Assembly (NCBI GenBank): GCA_919902775.1
Contig: CAKKRJ010000007.1
Location: forward strand, 310,001-374,000
From: Burkholderiaceae bacterium
Lineage (GTDB): Bacteria; Pseudomonadota; Gammaproteobacteria; Burkholderiales; Burkholderiaceae_C
DNA: 64,000 nucleotides
Direction of reading: 5' to 3'
The stretch's first letter is position 1. Each line of letters opens with the position of its first letter. Shown here in pieces: positions 36,418 to 46,426 of this stretch. Below the pieces are notes generated by a model. The model was given only the letters and a program-made list of their open reading frames with translations. It did no database searches and had not been told where the DNA came from. Both the position numbers and the translations under genes were made by a program.

Positions 36418-37019
36418 TTGCCGAAGTCCACTTTGGGTGGTGCCGAGATGGCCGCCTCGTTGGCCACCGAGAAGTTGGCTTTGGCTTGGTAGCCCATGAC
36501 TTTGGCGGTCAGGTTGCTCGGGAAGCTGCGGGCCAGCACGTTGTAGTCCTGCACGGCCTTGATGTAGCGGTTGCGCGCGACGGTGATGCGGTTTTCCGTG
36601 CCTTCCAGTTGCACACGCAGGTCGGCAAAGCCCTGGTTGGCCTTGAGGTTGGGGTAGTTTTCAGACACCACCAGCAAGCGAGACAAGGCGCTGCTCAGTT
36701 CGCCTTGTGCGGCCTGAAACTTTTTCATGGCCTCGGGGTCTTTCAGGGTGTCCGGCGTGACCTGGATGCTGGTGGCCTTGGCGCGGGCCTCGACCACCTT
36801 GGTCAGCGTTTCCTGCTCGAAGTTGGCTTCACCCTTGACGGTGGCCACGATGTTGGGGATCAGGTCCGCGCGGCGCTGGTACTGGTTGAGCACCTCGGAC
36901 CAGGCCGATTGCGACTGCTCGTCCAGACGCTGAAAATCGTTGTAACCGCAACCCGTCAGGCTCAAAGTGCCGACCAACGCGATGCCTCCCAGCAGACGGC
37001 GCAAGAAAGTGAAAACCAT
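36414..37019 (-). CDS. lemA: LemA family lipoprotein
   Basis: The 201-residue protein has a lipoprotein signal peptide (RRLLGGIALVGTLSLTGC, lipobox LTGC) and the LemA helical domain (YQRRADLIPNIVATVKGEANFE, VSENYPNLKANQGF, ITVARNRYIKAVQDYN). LemA proteins are membrane-associated, coiled-coil-rich proteins of unknown function, regularly found next to TPM genes as here. The ATG at 37019 directly precedes the signal peptide; the longer upstream frame is a shadow of pyrF. Confidence 0.92.
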   Translation of the reverse strand: MVFTFLRRLLGGIALVGTLSLTGCGYNDFQRLDEQSQSAWSEVLNQYQRRADLIPNIVATVKGEANFEQETLTKVVEARAKATSIQVTPDTLKDPEAMKKFQAAQGELSSALSRLLVVSENYPNLKANQGFADLRVQLEGTENRITVARNRYIKAVQDYNVLARSFPSNLTAKVMGYQAKANFSVANEAAISAPPKVDFGK

Positions 37020-37115
37020 GGAGAACCCCCGTTTGTAGAAATGTGTGTGAAAACTATACCTGCAAGGCGCAATCCGTTGTTCGCATGGGTTTGACTGCCC
37101 TCTAAAATCCTCGCC

Positions 37116-37958
37116 ATGACCTTCCTCGACATGTTGCGCACCGCCGAGCGCCAAAACGGCTCCATGCTTTGTGTGGGCCTGGACCCTGAACCCACCAAGT
37201 TCCCAGACCACATCAAGGGCGATTCGAACAAGATTTACGATTTTTGTGCCGCCATCGTCGATGCCACGGCCGATCTGGTGAACAGCTTCAAGCCCCAGAT
37301 CGCCTACTTTGCCGCCCACCGCGCCGAAGGCCAGCTGGAGCGTTTGATGGAACACATGCGCCGCGTCGCGCCCCATGTGCCGATCATTCTGGACGCCAAG
37401 CGTGGCGACATTGGCTCAACCGCCGAGCAATACGCCATCGAAGCCTTTGAGCGTTACGGTGCCGACGCGGTGACCCTGTCGCCCTTCATGGGCTGGGATT
37501 CGGTGGCCCCGTATCTGAAGTACCACGACAAAGGCGCGTTTTTGTTGTGCCGCACCTCCAACCCCGGTGGCGATGATTTGCAAAACCAGCGCCTCGCTTC
37601 GGTTGAAGGTCAACCCTTGTTGTACGAGCATGTGGCGCGTTTGGCGCAAGGCCCCTGGAACCTGAACGGCCAGTTGGGTCTGGTGGTGGGTGCCACCTAT
37701 CCCGCCGAGATCGAGCGCGTGCGCGAACTGGCCCCCACGGTGCCCTTGCTGATTCCGGGTGTGGGTGCACAAGGCGGCGATGCGGTGGCCACCGTCAAGG
37801 CAGGTTGGCGTGCCCACGCCGATGGCTCCAGCGCCAGCCCGATCATCGTCAACTCCTCGCGCGCCGTGCTGTATGCCTCAAGCGGTCAAGACTTTGCCGT
37901 TGTTGCCCGCCAAGTGGCGATGAAAACCCGTGCCACGCTGGAAGCCGCCAAGGCCTGA
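37116..37958 (+). CDS. pyrF: Orotidine 5'-phosphate decarboxylase (type 2)
   Basis: The 280-residue enzyme has [12 protein letters not shown] and the catalytic signature [17 protein letters not shown] (Lys and Asp), with the family-2 length and motif. It converts OMP to UMP, the last step of pyrimidine synthesis. It is divergent from lemA, with about 95 bases between, including a TAAAAT sequence 25 bases before its ATG. Confidence 0.97.
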   Translation: MTFLDMLRTAERQNGSMLCVGLDPEPTKFPDHIKGDSNKIYDFCAAIVDATADLVNSFKPQIAYFAAHRAEGQLERLMEHMRRVAPHVPIILDAKRGDIGSTAEQYAIEAFERYGADAVTLSPFMGWDSVAPYLKYHDKGAFLLCRTSNPGGDDLQNQRLASVEGQPLLYEHVARLAQGPWNLNGQLGLVVGATYPAEIERVRELAPTVPLLIPGVGAQGGDAVATVKAGWRAHADGSSASPIIVNSSRAVLYASSGQDFAVVARQVAMKTRATLEAAKA

Positions 37959-38061
37959 TCCCCGTAGGCCCTGCAAGCAACTGGGCTCGGGGGGCGGCAT
38001 GGCCAGAGTGGCGTCACCGATGTTGGCGATGCCGCTTGAATAATCCACAAGGAACTGCCCG

Positions 38062-38682
38062 ATGAAGCTCTACACCGCCCACCGCGCCCCCAGCCCCCGC
38101 CGGGTGCTGATGTTTTTGATGGAGAAAAACATCACCGGCATCGAGATGGTCAACATGGACCTGAACGGTGGCGAGCACCGCCAGCCCGACTACCTGGCCA
38201 AGAGCCCCTTGGCCAAAGTGCCCGCGCTGGAATTGGACGATGGCCGTGTGATCACCGAAACCCGGGCGATCTGCACCTTGCTCGAAGGCCGTTACCCCGA
38301 GCCCAACCTGATGGGCGTGGATGGCGACGAGCGTGGTTTTATCGAAATGGCCGACCGCCAGGTGGAGTTGTACCTGTTGGGGGGCATTGCGAACGCCATT
38401 CGCCACACCCACCCCGGACTGGCCACACTTGAAAAACCGCAGTTCCCCGAGTTTGGTCGTTCACAGGCGCAGAAGGTGCGCGAAGTCACCCGTTGGTTTG
38501 ACCAGCGCCTGCAAAGGCAGCCCTGGATCGCGGGGGAGCGCTTCACCATCGCCGACATCACCGCGTTTTGCGCCTTGGAGTTTGCAAGGGGCTTGATGAA
38601 GTTTGCGCCGGGTGACGAGGGCTTCGGGGCTTTGCAAGCCTGGCGCGATCGGGTCAACGAGCGACCCAGCGCGAAAGCCTGA
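38062..38682 (+). CDS. Glutathione S-transferase family protein
   Basis: The 206-residue protein has an N-terminal thioredoxin-like GST domain (MKLYTAHRAPSPRRVLMFL, with YLAKSPLAKVPALELDDG and ITETRAIC) and a helical C-terminal domain containing IAGERFTIADITAF, the usual N-cap motif. It may conjugate glutathione or act as a stress-related GST. The precise class is uncertain. It stands alone between pyrF and a convergent serine hydrolase. Confidence 0.85.
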   Translation: MKLYTAHRAPSPRRVLMFLMEKNITGIEMVNMDLNGGEHRQPDYLAKSPLAKVPALELDDGRVITETRAICTLLEGRYPEPNLMGVDGDERGFIEMADRQVELYLLGGIANAIRHTHPGLATLEKPQFPEFGRSQAQKVREVTRWFDQRLQRQPWIAGERFTIADITAFCALEFARGLMKFAPGDEGFGALQAWRDRVNERPSAKA

Positions 38683-38697
38683 GCTCCTGCGCGGCGA

Positions 38698-39873
38698 TCA
38701 CAACAAGGCCGCGTACACCAGATCGCGAAACAGTGGCCGGTAGTGGTCTCGCTGGTTGGGTGCCTGGACCATCAGCATGGCGTACATGTCGAGTGCCGGA
38801 TCCACAAAAAACGTGGTGCCCGCAATGCCGCCCCAGTAATACAAGCCCACCGACCCGGGAACGGGTGACAGGCCCACATGCGTACGCACCGCAAAACCCA
38901 GACCGAAACCGTGACCCGGCGGCAGCAAGGTGCCGTCCGACGGGATGTCCCCCAGATGGTCAGCCGTCATGTAGTCCACCGTGTGGGGCCCAAGCAGGCG
39001 CACGCCGTTCAATGTGCCCCGGTTGCGCAGGCACTGCAAAAAGCGGGCGTAGTCCATGGCGGTGGACATCAGGCCCCCGCCGCCGCCTTCCATGGCGGGC
39101 CTTTGGCGCGGCTCGAGCACCTTCATGGGCACGCCGCCGTCGGGGTCGTGTGCAAACGGCTCGGCAATGCGGTGGTGCTGCTCTGGCGGCACGGCAAAGC
39201 CGGTGTCCACCATGCCCAGTGGGTGAAAAATTTCTGATTGCAAAAATGCACCCAAGCCTTGCCCGCTGACCACTTCAATGAGCCGTCCCAGCACGTCGGT
39301 GGCGCGGCTGTAAGCCCACACGCTGCCGGGTTGGAACTGCAGCGGCACCGAGGCCAGCGTTCTTGAAAAATCTTCATTCGTGCGGTCACGCGAAGCGATC
39401 TTCACTTGCGCGTATGCGCGCTGCACGGGCGAATCGCCCAAAAACTCATAGGTCAGCCCGGCCGTGTGGCGCAACAAGTCTTGCACCGTGGCCGGGTTGC
39501 GCACCGGCTCCAGCCCATTGGCCGAGGCCACCCGCTGGTTCGCATACTCGGGCAACCAGCGGCTGACCGGATCGCTCAGCAGCAACAAGCCGCGCTCGAC
39601 CAGCATCATCACCGCCACCGAGACGATCGGCTTGGTCATGGAATAGATGCGGAAGATGCTGTCGGTCTTCATCGGGGCCCCCGTGCCGGGGTCTTGCTGG
39701 CCCACGGCCTCCAACAAGGCGATCTGCCCGCGCCGGGCGACCATGGCCACCGCACCCGGCAGCCGCCCGCTGGCCACTTCGCGGCGCAGCACGTCCATCA
39801 GGCGTTGCGTGCGCTCGGGGCACAGGCCCACGTCGGCGGGGTGGGCATGGGGAAGGGCTTTGAATGCAGTCAT
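38698..39873 (-). CDS. Serine hydrolase, beta-lactamase family
   Basis: The 391-residue protein belongs to the class C beta-lactamase/EstB-like family. The nucleophile motif SMTK occurs in IFRIYSMTKPI, the second motif is the YSR of WAYSRATD, and a C-terminal HGFGLGF segment takes the place of KTG. It lacks a signal peptide, so it is probably a cytoplasmic esterase rather than a beta-lactamase. The frame is open upstream to 39963; the ATG at 39873 gives a usual start. It is divergent from the MerR gene. Confidence 0.83.
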   Translation of the reverse strand: MTAFKALPHAHPADVGLCPERTQRLMDVLRREVASGRLPGAVAMVARRGQIALLEAVGQQDPGTGAPMKTDSIFRIYSMTKPIVSVAVMMLVERGLLLLSDPVSRWLPEYANQRVASANGLEPVRNPATVQDLLRHTAGLTYEFLGDSPVQRAYAQVKIASRDRTNEDFSRTLASVPLQFQPGSVWAYSRATDVLGRLIEVVSGQGLGAFLQSEIFHPLGMVDTGFAVPPEQHHRIAEPFAHDPDGGVPMKVLEPRQRPAMEGGGGGLMSTAMDYARFLQCLRNRGTLNGVRLLGPHTVDYMTADHLGDIPSDGTLLPPGHGFGLGFAVRTHVGLSPVPGSVGLYYWGGIAGTTFFVDPALDMYAMLMVQAPNQRDHYRPLFRDLVYAALL

Positions 39874-40014
39874 GGGGTGCTCCGGTGGAAGGTGTTTTGT
39901 ACACCAGCCCTGGGTGCAGGGATATCCCCTGCGGTGCCGTGGCGTGCTGGGCTTGTCGCCCATGTGTCAGTGGTTTGAACCTTGGCGTTGTGCAAGCGTT
40001 GCTAGACTGAATTC

Positions 40015-40374
40015 ATGCGCATTTCAGAACTCTCTGCCAGGACCCGTGTGTCCGTGCATCGCTTGCGCCGATACGAGGCGGCAGGACTCATTGCGAGTCG
40101 GCGGCAGTCCAATGGGTACCGTGATTACGATGAAAAAACAGTGCGGCATGTGGTCTTCATCGCCATGTCCAGAGCCATGGGTTTTTCGCTGTCCTTTGTT
40201 GCTGAGTACTTGCCCCGATTTCAATCGGGCACGTTAAGCCCGCAGGAAATGGTCGAGGCCATCCATCAGCGTGTGGCAGAAATCGACAAAGCCATTGCAG
40301 AACAAAAAGCCTTGAAAAAAATGTTGGTCAGTCACATCGCTTGGTTTGAGGCCAAGCAAAGGAAATCGAAATGA
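40015..40374 (+). CDS. MerR family transcriptional regulator
   Basis: The 119-residue protein has an N-terminal winged-helix MerR domain (MRISELSARTRVSVHRLRRYEAAGLI, then NGYRDYDE) and a helical dimerisation region. It lacks the cysteines of metal-sensing MerR proteins, so it probably senses an organic ligand or stress. It overlaps the thioesterase gene by four bases. The divergent promoter region to 39873 is its likely operator site. Confidence 0.87.
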   Translation: MRISELSARTRVSVHRLRRYEAAGLIASRRQSNGYRDYDEKTVRHVVFIAMSRAMGFSLSFVAEYLPRFQSGTLSPQEMVEAIHQRVAEIDKAIAEQKALKKMLVSHIAWFEAKQRKSK

Positions 40375-40781
40375 ATGCACTGGACATGTTGGAAAAGATC
40401 AATGCCATGGCCGAATTCAATCAATGGTGCGGCATCAAAGTCACAGCGGCCGAGCAAGGTCTCGTGGAAATTCAGATGCCTTGGCGCCCAGAAGTCGGAC
40501 AGTACGCGGGCTTCTTGCATGCGGGTTTGATTGGCACACTGATCGACACCGCTTGCGGTTTTGCGGCAGCCACTGTGGCAGGCCCGCATTTGCTGGCAGC
40601 AAATTTTTCAGTGAACTGCCTGCGGCCTGCGGTGGGTCCCAAGTTCATTGCCCGGGCCCGGGTGGTCAAGGCTGGCAAGACGCAGGTGTTTGCAAGCTGT
40701 GATTTGTTCGCGGTGGATGCAGACGGGGAGAAGCTGGTGGCCAACGGCCAAACCTTGCTCACGGTGATCACTGCGGGATAG
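40371..40781 (+). CDS. PaaI-like hotdog-fold thioesterase
   Basis: The 136-residue protein matches PaaI-type thioesterases: FNQWCGIKVTAAEQGLVEIQMPW, the motif GFLHAGLIGTLIDTACGFAA and NFSVNCLRPA. Such proteins hydrolyse acyl- or aryl-CoA thioesters in the cytoplasm. It is co-transcribed with the MerR regulator (ATGA overlap), suggesting regulated expression, perhaps of an aromatic or acyl-CoA detoxification activity. Confidence 0.87.
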   Translation: MNALDMLEKINAMAEFNQWCGIKVTAAEQGLVEIQMPWRPEVGQYAGFLHAGLIGTLIDTACGFAAATVAGPHLLAANFSVNCLRPAVGPKFIARARVVKAGKTQVFASCDLFAVDADGEKLVANGQTLLTVITAG

Positions 40782-40802
40782 AGGCAAGGCTGTGCACGCC
40801 TC

Positions 40803-41417
40803 TTAGTGAGACTTGTCCCAAAGCGCCATTCCCCGCTGCGCTTTGCTTGCATCGCAGGGCGTGAGCATGACGGGGCCTTGCGGGGTCTGACGCAGCACAT
40901 CGGCCAGGGCCGTCAGGGCGGATTCCGGACCACTGAGCAATTCAAGTTCCAGCTCCAGCAGCGGTTCGCTCAGCGCGGTGCCGGGCACGTGAATTTGGCC
41001 TTGATCGAGGGCGACTTCGATCTCGGCGCCATCGTGGGTGACAACCCAGCGCTGGCGTTCAAAGTCGGTGCAAAACAGCGCCTGCAAGTTGGGGCGCAAT
41101 GCCATGAGGTCTTTGGCCAGGGCCGCGTCATTCACCAAGGCGTCGAACTGCAACGCACCCGGCGTGGTGGGGCCTTCCCATTCTTGCCGGCGTGACAGGC
41201 CGCTTGTGCTTTGGCCTGCCGTCTTGACGGTCAACAGCCATTGGTCACCGGCCAACCGCTCACGCACCGCCATGCGGCGTTGTTGCAGCGCCAGATCCGG
41301 CGTGTCGAAATAGGTGTTGAGCAGGCGTTGTTTGGCACCAGCAGGCGTCAGCAAGGGGTGGCTGAGCAGGTGCGGCAGTTCATGCGCAAGCACCGTGAGT
41401 TTGAGTTCGGTTTCCAT
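40803..41417 (-). CDS. CYTH domain phosphatase
   Basis: The 204-residue protein starts with the CYTH signature METELKL (ExExK), followed by LLNTYFDTPDLALQQRRMAVRER, EWEGPT, and acidic pairs near the C-terminus (LLELELELL). CYTH proteins hydrolyse triphosphates such as inorganic triphosphate or thiamine triphosphate with metals in a tunnel. It lies 8 bases after uvrA on the same strand, so it is probably co-transcribed. Confidence 0.87.
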   Translation of the reverse strand: METELKLTVLAHELPHLLSHPLLTPAGAKQRLLNTYFDTPDLALQQRRMAVRERLAGDQWLLTVKTAGQSTSGLSRRQEWEGPTTPGALQFDALVNDAALAKDLMALRPNLQALFCTDFERQRWVVTHDGAEIEVALDQGQIHVPGTALSEPLLELELELLSGPESALTALADVLRQTPQGPVMLTPCDASKAQRGMALWDKSH

Positions 41418-41425
41418 GGACTGTC

Positions 41426-44404
41426 TCAGATGGGCGACAGTAGCCGAGTCAAATACCGCCCCGTAAAACTCGCTCCGTTGGCCGCCAGTTGCTCCGGCGT
41501 GCCCTCACCCAGCACCGTGCCGCCCCCTGCCCCGCCTTCGGGCCCCATGTCGATCAGCCAGTCGGCGGTTTTGATGACGTCGAGGTTGTGCTCGATGATG
41601 ACGATGGTGTTGCCCGCGTCGCGCAGCTGGTGCAGCACTTTGAGCAGCAGGTCGATGTCGGCAAAGTGCAGACCGGTGGTGGGCTCGTCCAATATGTACA
41701 GCGTGCGGCCCGTGTCGCGTTTGGACAGTTCGAGTGCCAGCTTGACGCGCTGCGCCTCGCCGCCCGAAAGCGTGGTGGCGCTTTGGCCCAAGCGAATGTA
41801 GGTCAGGCCCACGTCGAGCAGGGTTTGCAGTTTGCGGGCGATGTTGGGCACGGCGCTGAAGAACTGGTGGGCGGCTTCCACCGTCATGTTCAGGATCTGC
41901 GCGATGTTCTGGCCTTTGTATTGCACTTCGAGCGTTTCGCGGTTGTAGCGCATGCCGTGGCACACGTCGCAGGGCACGTACACGTCGGGCAAAAAGTGCA
42001 TTTCGACCTTGACCACGCCGTCGCCCTGGCAGGCTTCGCAACGACCACCCGTCACGTTGAAGCTGAAGCGCCCGGGGCCGTAACCGCGTTCGCGAGCGGC
42101 GGGCACTTCGGCCATCAGCTCGCGGATGTGGGTGAACAGGCCGGTGTAGGTGGCTGGGTTGCTGCGTGGTGTGCGGCCAATCGGCGACTGGTCGACGTTG
42201 ATGACTTTGTCGAAGTGTTCCAGGCCTTTGATTTCTTGGTGCGCCGCGGCCTCATCGTGGGCGCGGTGGATCAGGTGCGCGGCCGCGGCATACAGCGTGT
42301 CGTTGACCAGGGTGGATTTGCCCGAGCCCGAGACGCCGGTCACGCAGGTGAGCAGCCCCACGGGAAATTTCACATGCACGTTTTTCAGGTTGTTGCCCGA
42401 AGCGCCCACGATCTCGATGAAGTCTTTGCTGGCCTTGTGGCGTTGCGGGATGGCGATCTTTTTGCGGCCCGACATGTATTGGCCGGTGACCGAGTCGGGT
42501 GCCGCCAAGATGTCGGCGCAGGTGCCTTGCGCCATCACGCGCCCGCCGTGCACGCCTGCACCCGGACCCATGTCGATGACGTGGTCGGCCACGCGGATCA
42601 TGTCTTCGTCGTGCTCAACCACCAGCACGCTGTTGCCGATGTCGCGCAGGTGTTGCAACGTGCCGATCAGGCGGTCGTTGTCGCGCTGGTGCAGGCCGAT
42701 GCTGGGCTCGTCCAGCACGTACATCACGCCCGTCAGGCCAGAGCCGATCTGGCTGGCCAGTCGGATGCGCTGGGCTTCGCCGCCGCTCAAGGTGTCTGCG
42801 CTGCGGTCCAGGCTCAAATAATTGAGGCCCACGTCGTTGAGGAACTTCAGGCGCAAGGCGATCTCGCGCACCACCTTGTCGGCGATCTCGGCTTTGGCGC
42901 CGCGCAGTTGCAGGCTCTGAAAGTAGTGCTGTGACTCGCCCAGCGTGATGTGGCTGATTTCGTAGATCGCGCGGGCCTGCGCACCTTCACCGATGCGCAC
43001 ATGGCGTGCTTCGCGTTTGAGGCGTGTGCCGTGGCAACTGGTGCAAGGCTGCATGTTGCGGTAACGGGCCAGGTCTTCGCGCACCACGGCCGAGTCGGTC
43101 TCGCGGTAGCGCCGCGTCATGTTGGGGATGATGCCTTCAAACGGGTGTTTTTTACTGACCTTTTTGCCTTGCGCGACACCCGTGTCGCCTACGGCTTTGC
43201 CGGATTCCATCACGTAGCTGAACTTGATTTCTTCCTCGCCCGAGCCCTGCAACAGCACTTGCTGGTGGGTGGGGGGCAGTTTTTCAAAAGGCGTTTCGAT
43301 GTCGAACTGGTAATGCTTGGCCAGGCTTTCGAGCATGCTGAAGTAAAAGCCGTTGCGCCGGTCCCAGCCTTTGATGGCGCCGCTGGCCAGGCTGAGCGAA
43401 GGGAATGCCACGACCCGCTCGGGGTCAAAAAATGCCATGCTGCCGATGCCGTCACACGTCGGGCAAGCCCCCATGGGCGAGTTGAACGAGAACAGGCGTG
43501 GCTCGAGCTCGCTGATCGAATAGCTGCACACCGGGCAGGAGAACTTGGCGTTGAACAGGTGTTCGGTGCCAGTGTCCATTTCCAGCGCCACGGCGCGGTG
43601 CTCGGCCAGGTGCAGCGCCGCCTCAAAGCTTTCGGCCAGGCGCTGGCGCAGGGCGTCGCGCGCTTTGGCATCTGATTCAGCGCGCACCTTGAGTCGGTCC
43701 ACCACCACGTCGATGTTGTGCTTTTCGGTTTTCTTGAGCGTGGGCAGGTCTTCCACCTCGAAGGTCTGGCCGTTGATGCGAAAGCGCACATAACCCAGCG
43801 CCTGCATTTGCGCGAAGATTTTTTCAAACTCGCCTTTTTTTTCGCGGGCAATGGGCGCCAGGATCATCAGCTTGGTGTCTTCGGGCAAGGCCAGCACGGC
43901 GTCCACCATCTGGCTCACGGTCTGCGCCTGCAGGGGCAAGTCGTGCTCGGGGCAATACGGCGTGCCGGCGCGGGCGTACAGCAAGCGCAGGTAGTCGTGG
44001 ATCTCGGTCACCGTGCCCACGGTGGAACGCGGGTTGTGGCTGGTGGCTTTTTGCTCAATGCTGATGGCGGGCGACAGGCCTTCGATCAGGTCCACATCGG
44101 GCTTGTCCATCAGCTGCAAAAACTGCCGGGCATAGGCCGACAGGCTTTCCACGTAGCGGCGCTGGCCTTCGGCGTAGAGCGTGTCAAAGGCCAGGCTGGA
44201 TTTGCCCGAGCCCGACAAGCCGGTGATGACCACCAGCTGGTTGCGTGGGATGTCGAGGTCGATATTTTTCAGGTTGTGCGTGCGGGCACCCCGCACACTG
44301 ATGTGGGTTTGCCGCAGCGCTGCCGCCAGATACCGCGCTGGTTCGGGTGTGTCGGGCAAGAGGGAAGAGTCAACAAGTGTCACGGTGGGCGGCCAGATCA
44401 GCAA
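41426..44404 (-). CDS. uvrA: Excinuclease ABC subunit A
   Basis: The 992-residue protein has two ABC ATPase modules with Walker [15 protein letters not shown] and [13 protein letters not shown], two signatures [12 protein letters not shown] and [12 protein letters not shown], and cysteine pairs for zinc (CPVC...CPTC; CEAC...CDVC). It recognises bulky DNA lesions with UvrB for nucleotide excision repair. The start is uncertain: TTG at 44404 or GTG at 44383, with no clear ribosome binding site for either. It is divergent from an MFS gene. Confidence 0.96.
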   Translation of the reverse strand: MLIWPPTVTLVDSSLLPDTPEPARYLAAALRQTHISVRGARTHNLKNIDLDIPRNQLVVITGLSGSGKSSLAFDTLYAEGQRRYVESLSAYARQFLQLMDKPDVDLIEGLSPAISIEQKATSHNPRSTVGTVTEIHDYLRLLYARAGTPYCPEHDLPLQAQTVSQMVDAVLALPEDTKLMILAPIAREKKGEFEKIFAQMQALGYVRFRINGQTFEVEDLPTLKKTEKHNIDVVVDRLKVRAESDAKARDALRQRLAESFEAALHLAEHRAVALEMDTGTEHLFNAKFSCPVCSYSISELEPRLFSFNSPMGACPTCDGIGSMAFFDPERVVAFPSLSLASGAIKGWDRRNGFYFSMLESLAKHYQFDIETPFEKLPPTHQQVLLQGSGEEEIKFSYVMESGKAVGDTGVAQGKKVSKKHPFEGIIPNMTRRYRETDSAVVREDLARYRNMQPCTSCHGTRLKREARHVRIGEGAQARAIYEISHITLGESQHYFQSLQLRGAKAEIADKVVREIALRLKFLNDVGLNYLSLDRSADTLSGGEAQRIRLASQIGSGLTGVMYVLDEPSIGLHQRDNDRLIGTLQHLRDIGNSVLVVEHDEDMIRVADHVIDMGPGAGVHGGRVMAQGTCADILAAPDSVTGQYMSGRKKIAIPQRHKASKDFIEIVGASGNNLKNVHVKFPVGLLTCVTGVSGSGKSTLVNDTLYAAAAHLIHRAHDEAAAHQEIKGLEHFDKVINVDQSPIGRTPRSNPATYTGLFTHIRELMAEVPAARERGYGPGRFSFNVTGGRCEACQGDGVVKVEMHFLPDVYVPCDVCHGMRYNRETLEVQYKGQNIAQILNMTVEAAHQFFSAVPNIARKLQTLLDVGLTYIRLGQSATTLSGGEAQRVKLALELSKRDTGRTLYILDEPTTGLHFADIDLLLKVLHQLRDAGNTIVIIEHNLDVIKTADWLIDMGPEGGAGGGTVLGEGTPEQLAANGASFTGRYLTRLLSPI

Positions 44405-44506
44405 AACCTTTGATTATCCGCGTCGGCGCTGTTTTTGGCGCCAGGGCTGGCCAATCGGGGACAATCACCTCTTTATTGACTGAACCACTGCTGTTGGCTG
44501 TTCCGC

Positions 44507-45739
44507 GTGACCGAATCCCCTGAAAACCAATCTGCGCCCTTGTCCGTGTCCATGACGCCGCTGGAGCGGCGCGCCAGCGCTTCGCTGGCCAGCATATTTG
44601 CGCTGCGCATGCTGGGCTTGTTTCTGGTTTTGCCTGTTTTTGCACTGGAGGCACGCAAGTACCCCGGTGGCGACGACCCCATGCTGCTGGGGCTGGCCAT
44701 GGGCATTTATGGCTTGACGCAGGGTTTTTTGCAGCTGCCCTTTGGCATGGCATCGGACCGTTTTGGGCGCAAGCGGGTGATTGTGTTGGGCCTGGTCATT
44801 TTTGCGCTGGGCAGTTTCTGGGCTGCTGCGGCCACCGACCTGACCGGCTTGCTGATGGGACGCAGCCTGCAGGGTGCGGGTGCCGTTTCGGCGGCCGTCA
44901 CGGCTTTGCTGGCTGATTTGACCCGCGATGAAGTCCGCACCAAGGCCATGGCGTTGGTGGGCGCCAGCATCGGCCTGATGTTTGCCGTGTCTTTGGTGCT
45001 GGCGCCTGTGCTGACTGGTGCCATTGGCTTGCCTGGCCTGTTCGGGCTCACGGGTGTCCTGGCCATGCTGGGGGTGTGCGTGGTGGTTTGGGGCGTGCCC
45101 ACGCCTCATGCGCCTGCGGCATCCAAAGGCCGGGGCAGCCTCAAGAGGGTGCTGGGTCATGCGGGCTTGCTGCGCTTGAACTTTGGCGTGTTTGTGCTGC
45201 ATGCGGTGCAATTGGCCATGTGGGTGGCCGTGCCCGCCATGCTGGTGCAGGCGGGCTTGCCCAAGGACGATCACTGGCAGGTGTATTTGCCTGCGGTGTT
45301 GGGGTCGTTTGTGCTCATGGGCGGCGTGTTTGCCATGGAGCGTCGCGGGCACCTCAAGAAAGTCTTTTTGGCCGCCATTGCCTTGATTGCCCTGGTGCAG
45401 GGGGGCTTGTTCCTGCAGTCTGCGGCCACAGCCCATTTGTGGCCTTTGGCCGGGTTGATGTTTGCTTTTTTCAGCGGCTTCAACGTGCTGGAGGCGACCC
45501 AGCCCAGTTTGGCCTCGCGCTTGGCACCGACCGAGGTCCGAGGCACCGCCATGGGGGTTTACAACACGCTGCAGTCTCTCGGGTTTTTTGTCGGGGGGCT
45601 GATGGGGGGCTGGCTGGTCAAGTCCTGGGGCAGTCCGGCGCTGTTCTTGTGTTGTGGCGCGGCCATGTTGGCCTGGTTGCTGGTGGCCTGGCCCATGCAA
45701 GCACCGGGCCGCAGCCAGCCGGTCGTGCAGGTGGCTTGA
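44507..45739 (+). CDS. MFS transporter, YajR-like
   Basis: The 410-residue protein has about 12 hydrophobic helices, with the MFS loop signature MASDRFGRKRVIVLGL after helix 2 and GRSLQGAGAVSAAVTALLADL. Exporters of this group often show low substrate specificity; no substrate can be named. It is divergent from uvrA, 100 bases apart, and ends 68 bases before ssb. The GTG start is the first codon after the intergenic promoter region. Confidence 0.85.
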   Translation: MTESPENQSAPLSVSMTPLERRASASLASIFALRMLGLFLVLPVFALEARKYPGGDDPMLLGLAMGIYGLTQGFLQLPFGMASDRFGRKRVIVLGLVIFALGSFWAAAATDLTGLLMGRSLQGAGAVSAAVTALLADLTRDEVRTKAMALVGASIGLMFAVSLVLAPVLTGAIGLPGLFGLTGVLAMLGVCVVVWGVPTPHAPAASKGRGSLKRVLGHAGLLRLNFGVFVLHAVQLAMWVAVPAMLVQAGLPKDDHWQVYLPAVLGSFVLMGGVFAMERRGHLKKVFLAAIALIALVQGGLFLQSAATAHLWPLAGLMFAFFSGFNVLEATQPSLASRLAPTEVRGTAMGVYNTLQSLGFFVGGLMGGWLVKSWGSPALFLCCGAAMLAWLLVAWPMQAPGRSQPVVQVA

Positions 45740-45806
45740 AGGCCTGTTCAGCGCGCTGGCTGGCCGGGGAATGGCCCCATAATTCGAACATCATCGAGGA
45801 GTTTTC

Positions 45807-46298
45807 ATGGCATCCGTCAACAAAGTCATCATCGTCGGCAATCTGGGCCGCGATCCTGAAACCCGCTACTTGCCCTCGGGCGATGCGGTCAGCAACATCA
45901 ACGTAGCCACCACCGACCGTTACAAGGACAAAGCCACCGGCGAGATGAAAGAGGCCACCGAGTGGCACCGCATCAGCTTTTTCGGCAAGTTGGCCGAGAT
46001 CGCAGGTCAGTACCTGAAAAAAGGCTCGCAGGTTTACGTGGAGGGCAGCTTGCGCACCCGCAAGTACACCGACAAGGATGGCATCGAGAAATTTGCCACC
46101 GAAATCCGTGGCGAAACCATGCAGATGCTGGGCGGTCGCCAGGGCATGGGGGGGCCTTCTGACGAGGGCGGAGGTTACGCCCCACGTCAGGCGCCAGCCG
46201 CCGCACGTCCGGCCGCGGCACCGGCACAGCGTCCGGCCGCTGCACCCAAGCCGGCAGCCAGCAGTTTTGACGACATGGACGACGACATCCCGTTCTGA
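45807..46298 (+). CDS. ssb: Single-stranded DNA-binding protein
   Basis: The 163-residue SSB has an OB fold ([20 protein letters not shown], then [15 protein letters not shown]), a flexible Pro/Ala/Arg-rich linker and the acidic protein-interaction tip DDMDDDIPF at the C-terminus. It coats single-stranded DNA in replication and repair. It has a GAGGAG-type ribosome binding site and a terminator downstream. Location next to uvrA and an MFS gene is a common betaproteobacterial arrangement. Confidence 0.97.
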   Translation: MASVNKVIIVGNLGRDPETRYLPSGDAVSNINVATTDRYKDKATGEMKEATEWHRISFFGKLAEIAGQYLKKGSQVYVEGSLRTRKYTDKDGIEKFATEIRGETMQMLGGRQGMGGPSDEGGGYAPRQAPAAARPAAAPAQRPAAAPKPAASSFDDMDDDIPF

Positions 46299-46323
46299 GC
46301 ACCGGTCTTGGACCTGATGCCGG

Positions 46324-46354
46324 CCCACCGCACTTGTGCCGTGGGCTTTTTTCA
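46324..46354 (+). terminator. ssb terminator
   Basis: An inverted repeat GCCCACCGCAC / GTGCCGTGGGC (46324-46346, one mismatch, very small loop) is followed by TTTTTT. It lies 25 bases after the ssb stop. Confidence 0.8.
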
Positions 46355-46426
46355 TGGGCGTGGGGTGGGCCCCCGACCCTGCGCAAAGCGTGCGCCACAG
46401 GGGCCAAATGGCTTCACAATGAAGCC

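Noticed and set aside
41489..42934. A 481-codon plus-strand frame inside uvrA.
   Set aside because: Antisense to the conserved ABC motifs of uvrA; Val/His/Ala-rich translation typical of antisense shadow.
44465..45700. A 411-codon minus-strand frame opposite the MFS gene.
   Set aside because: Antisense shadow; Gln/His/Arg-rich low-complexity translation, whereas the plus frame shows twelve helices and the MFS loop motif.
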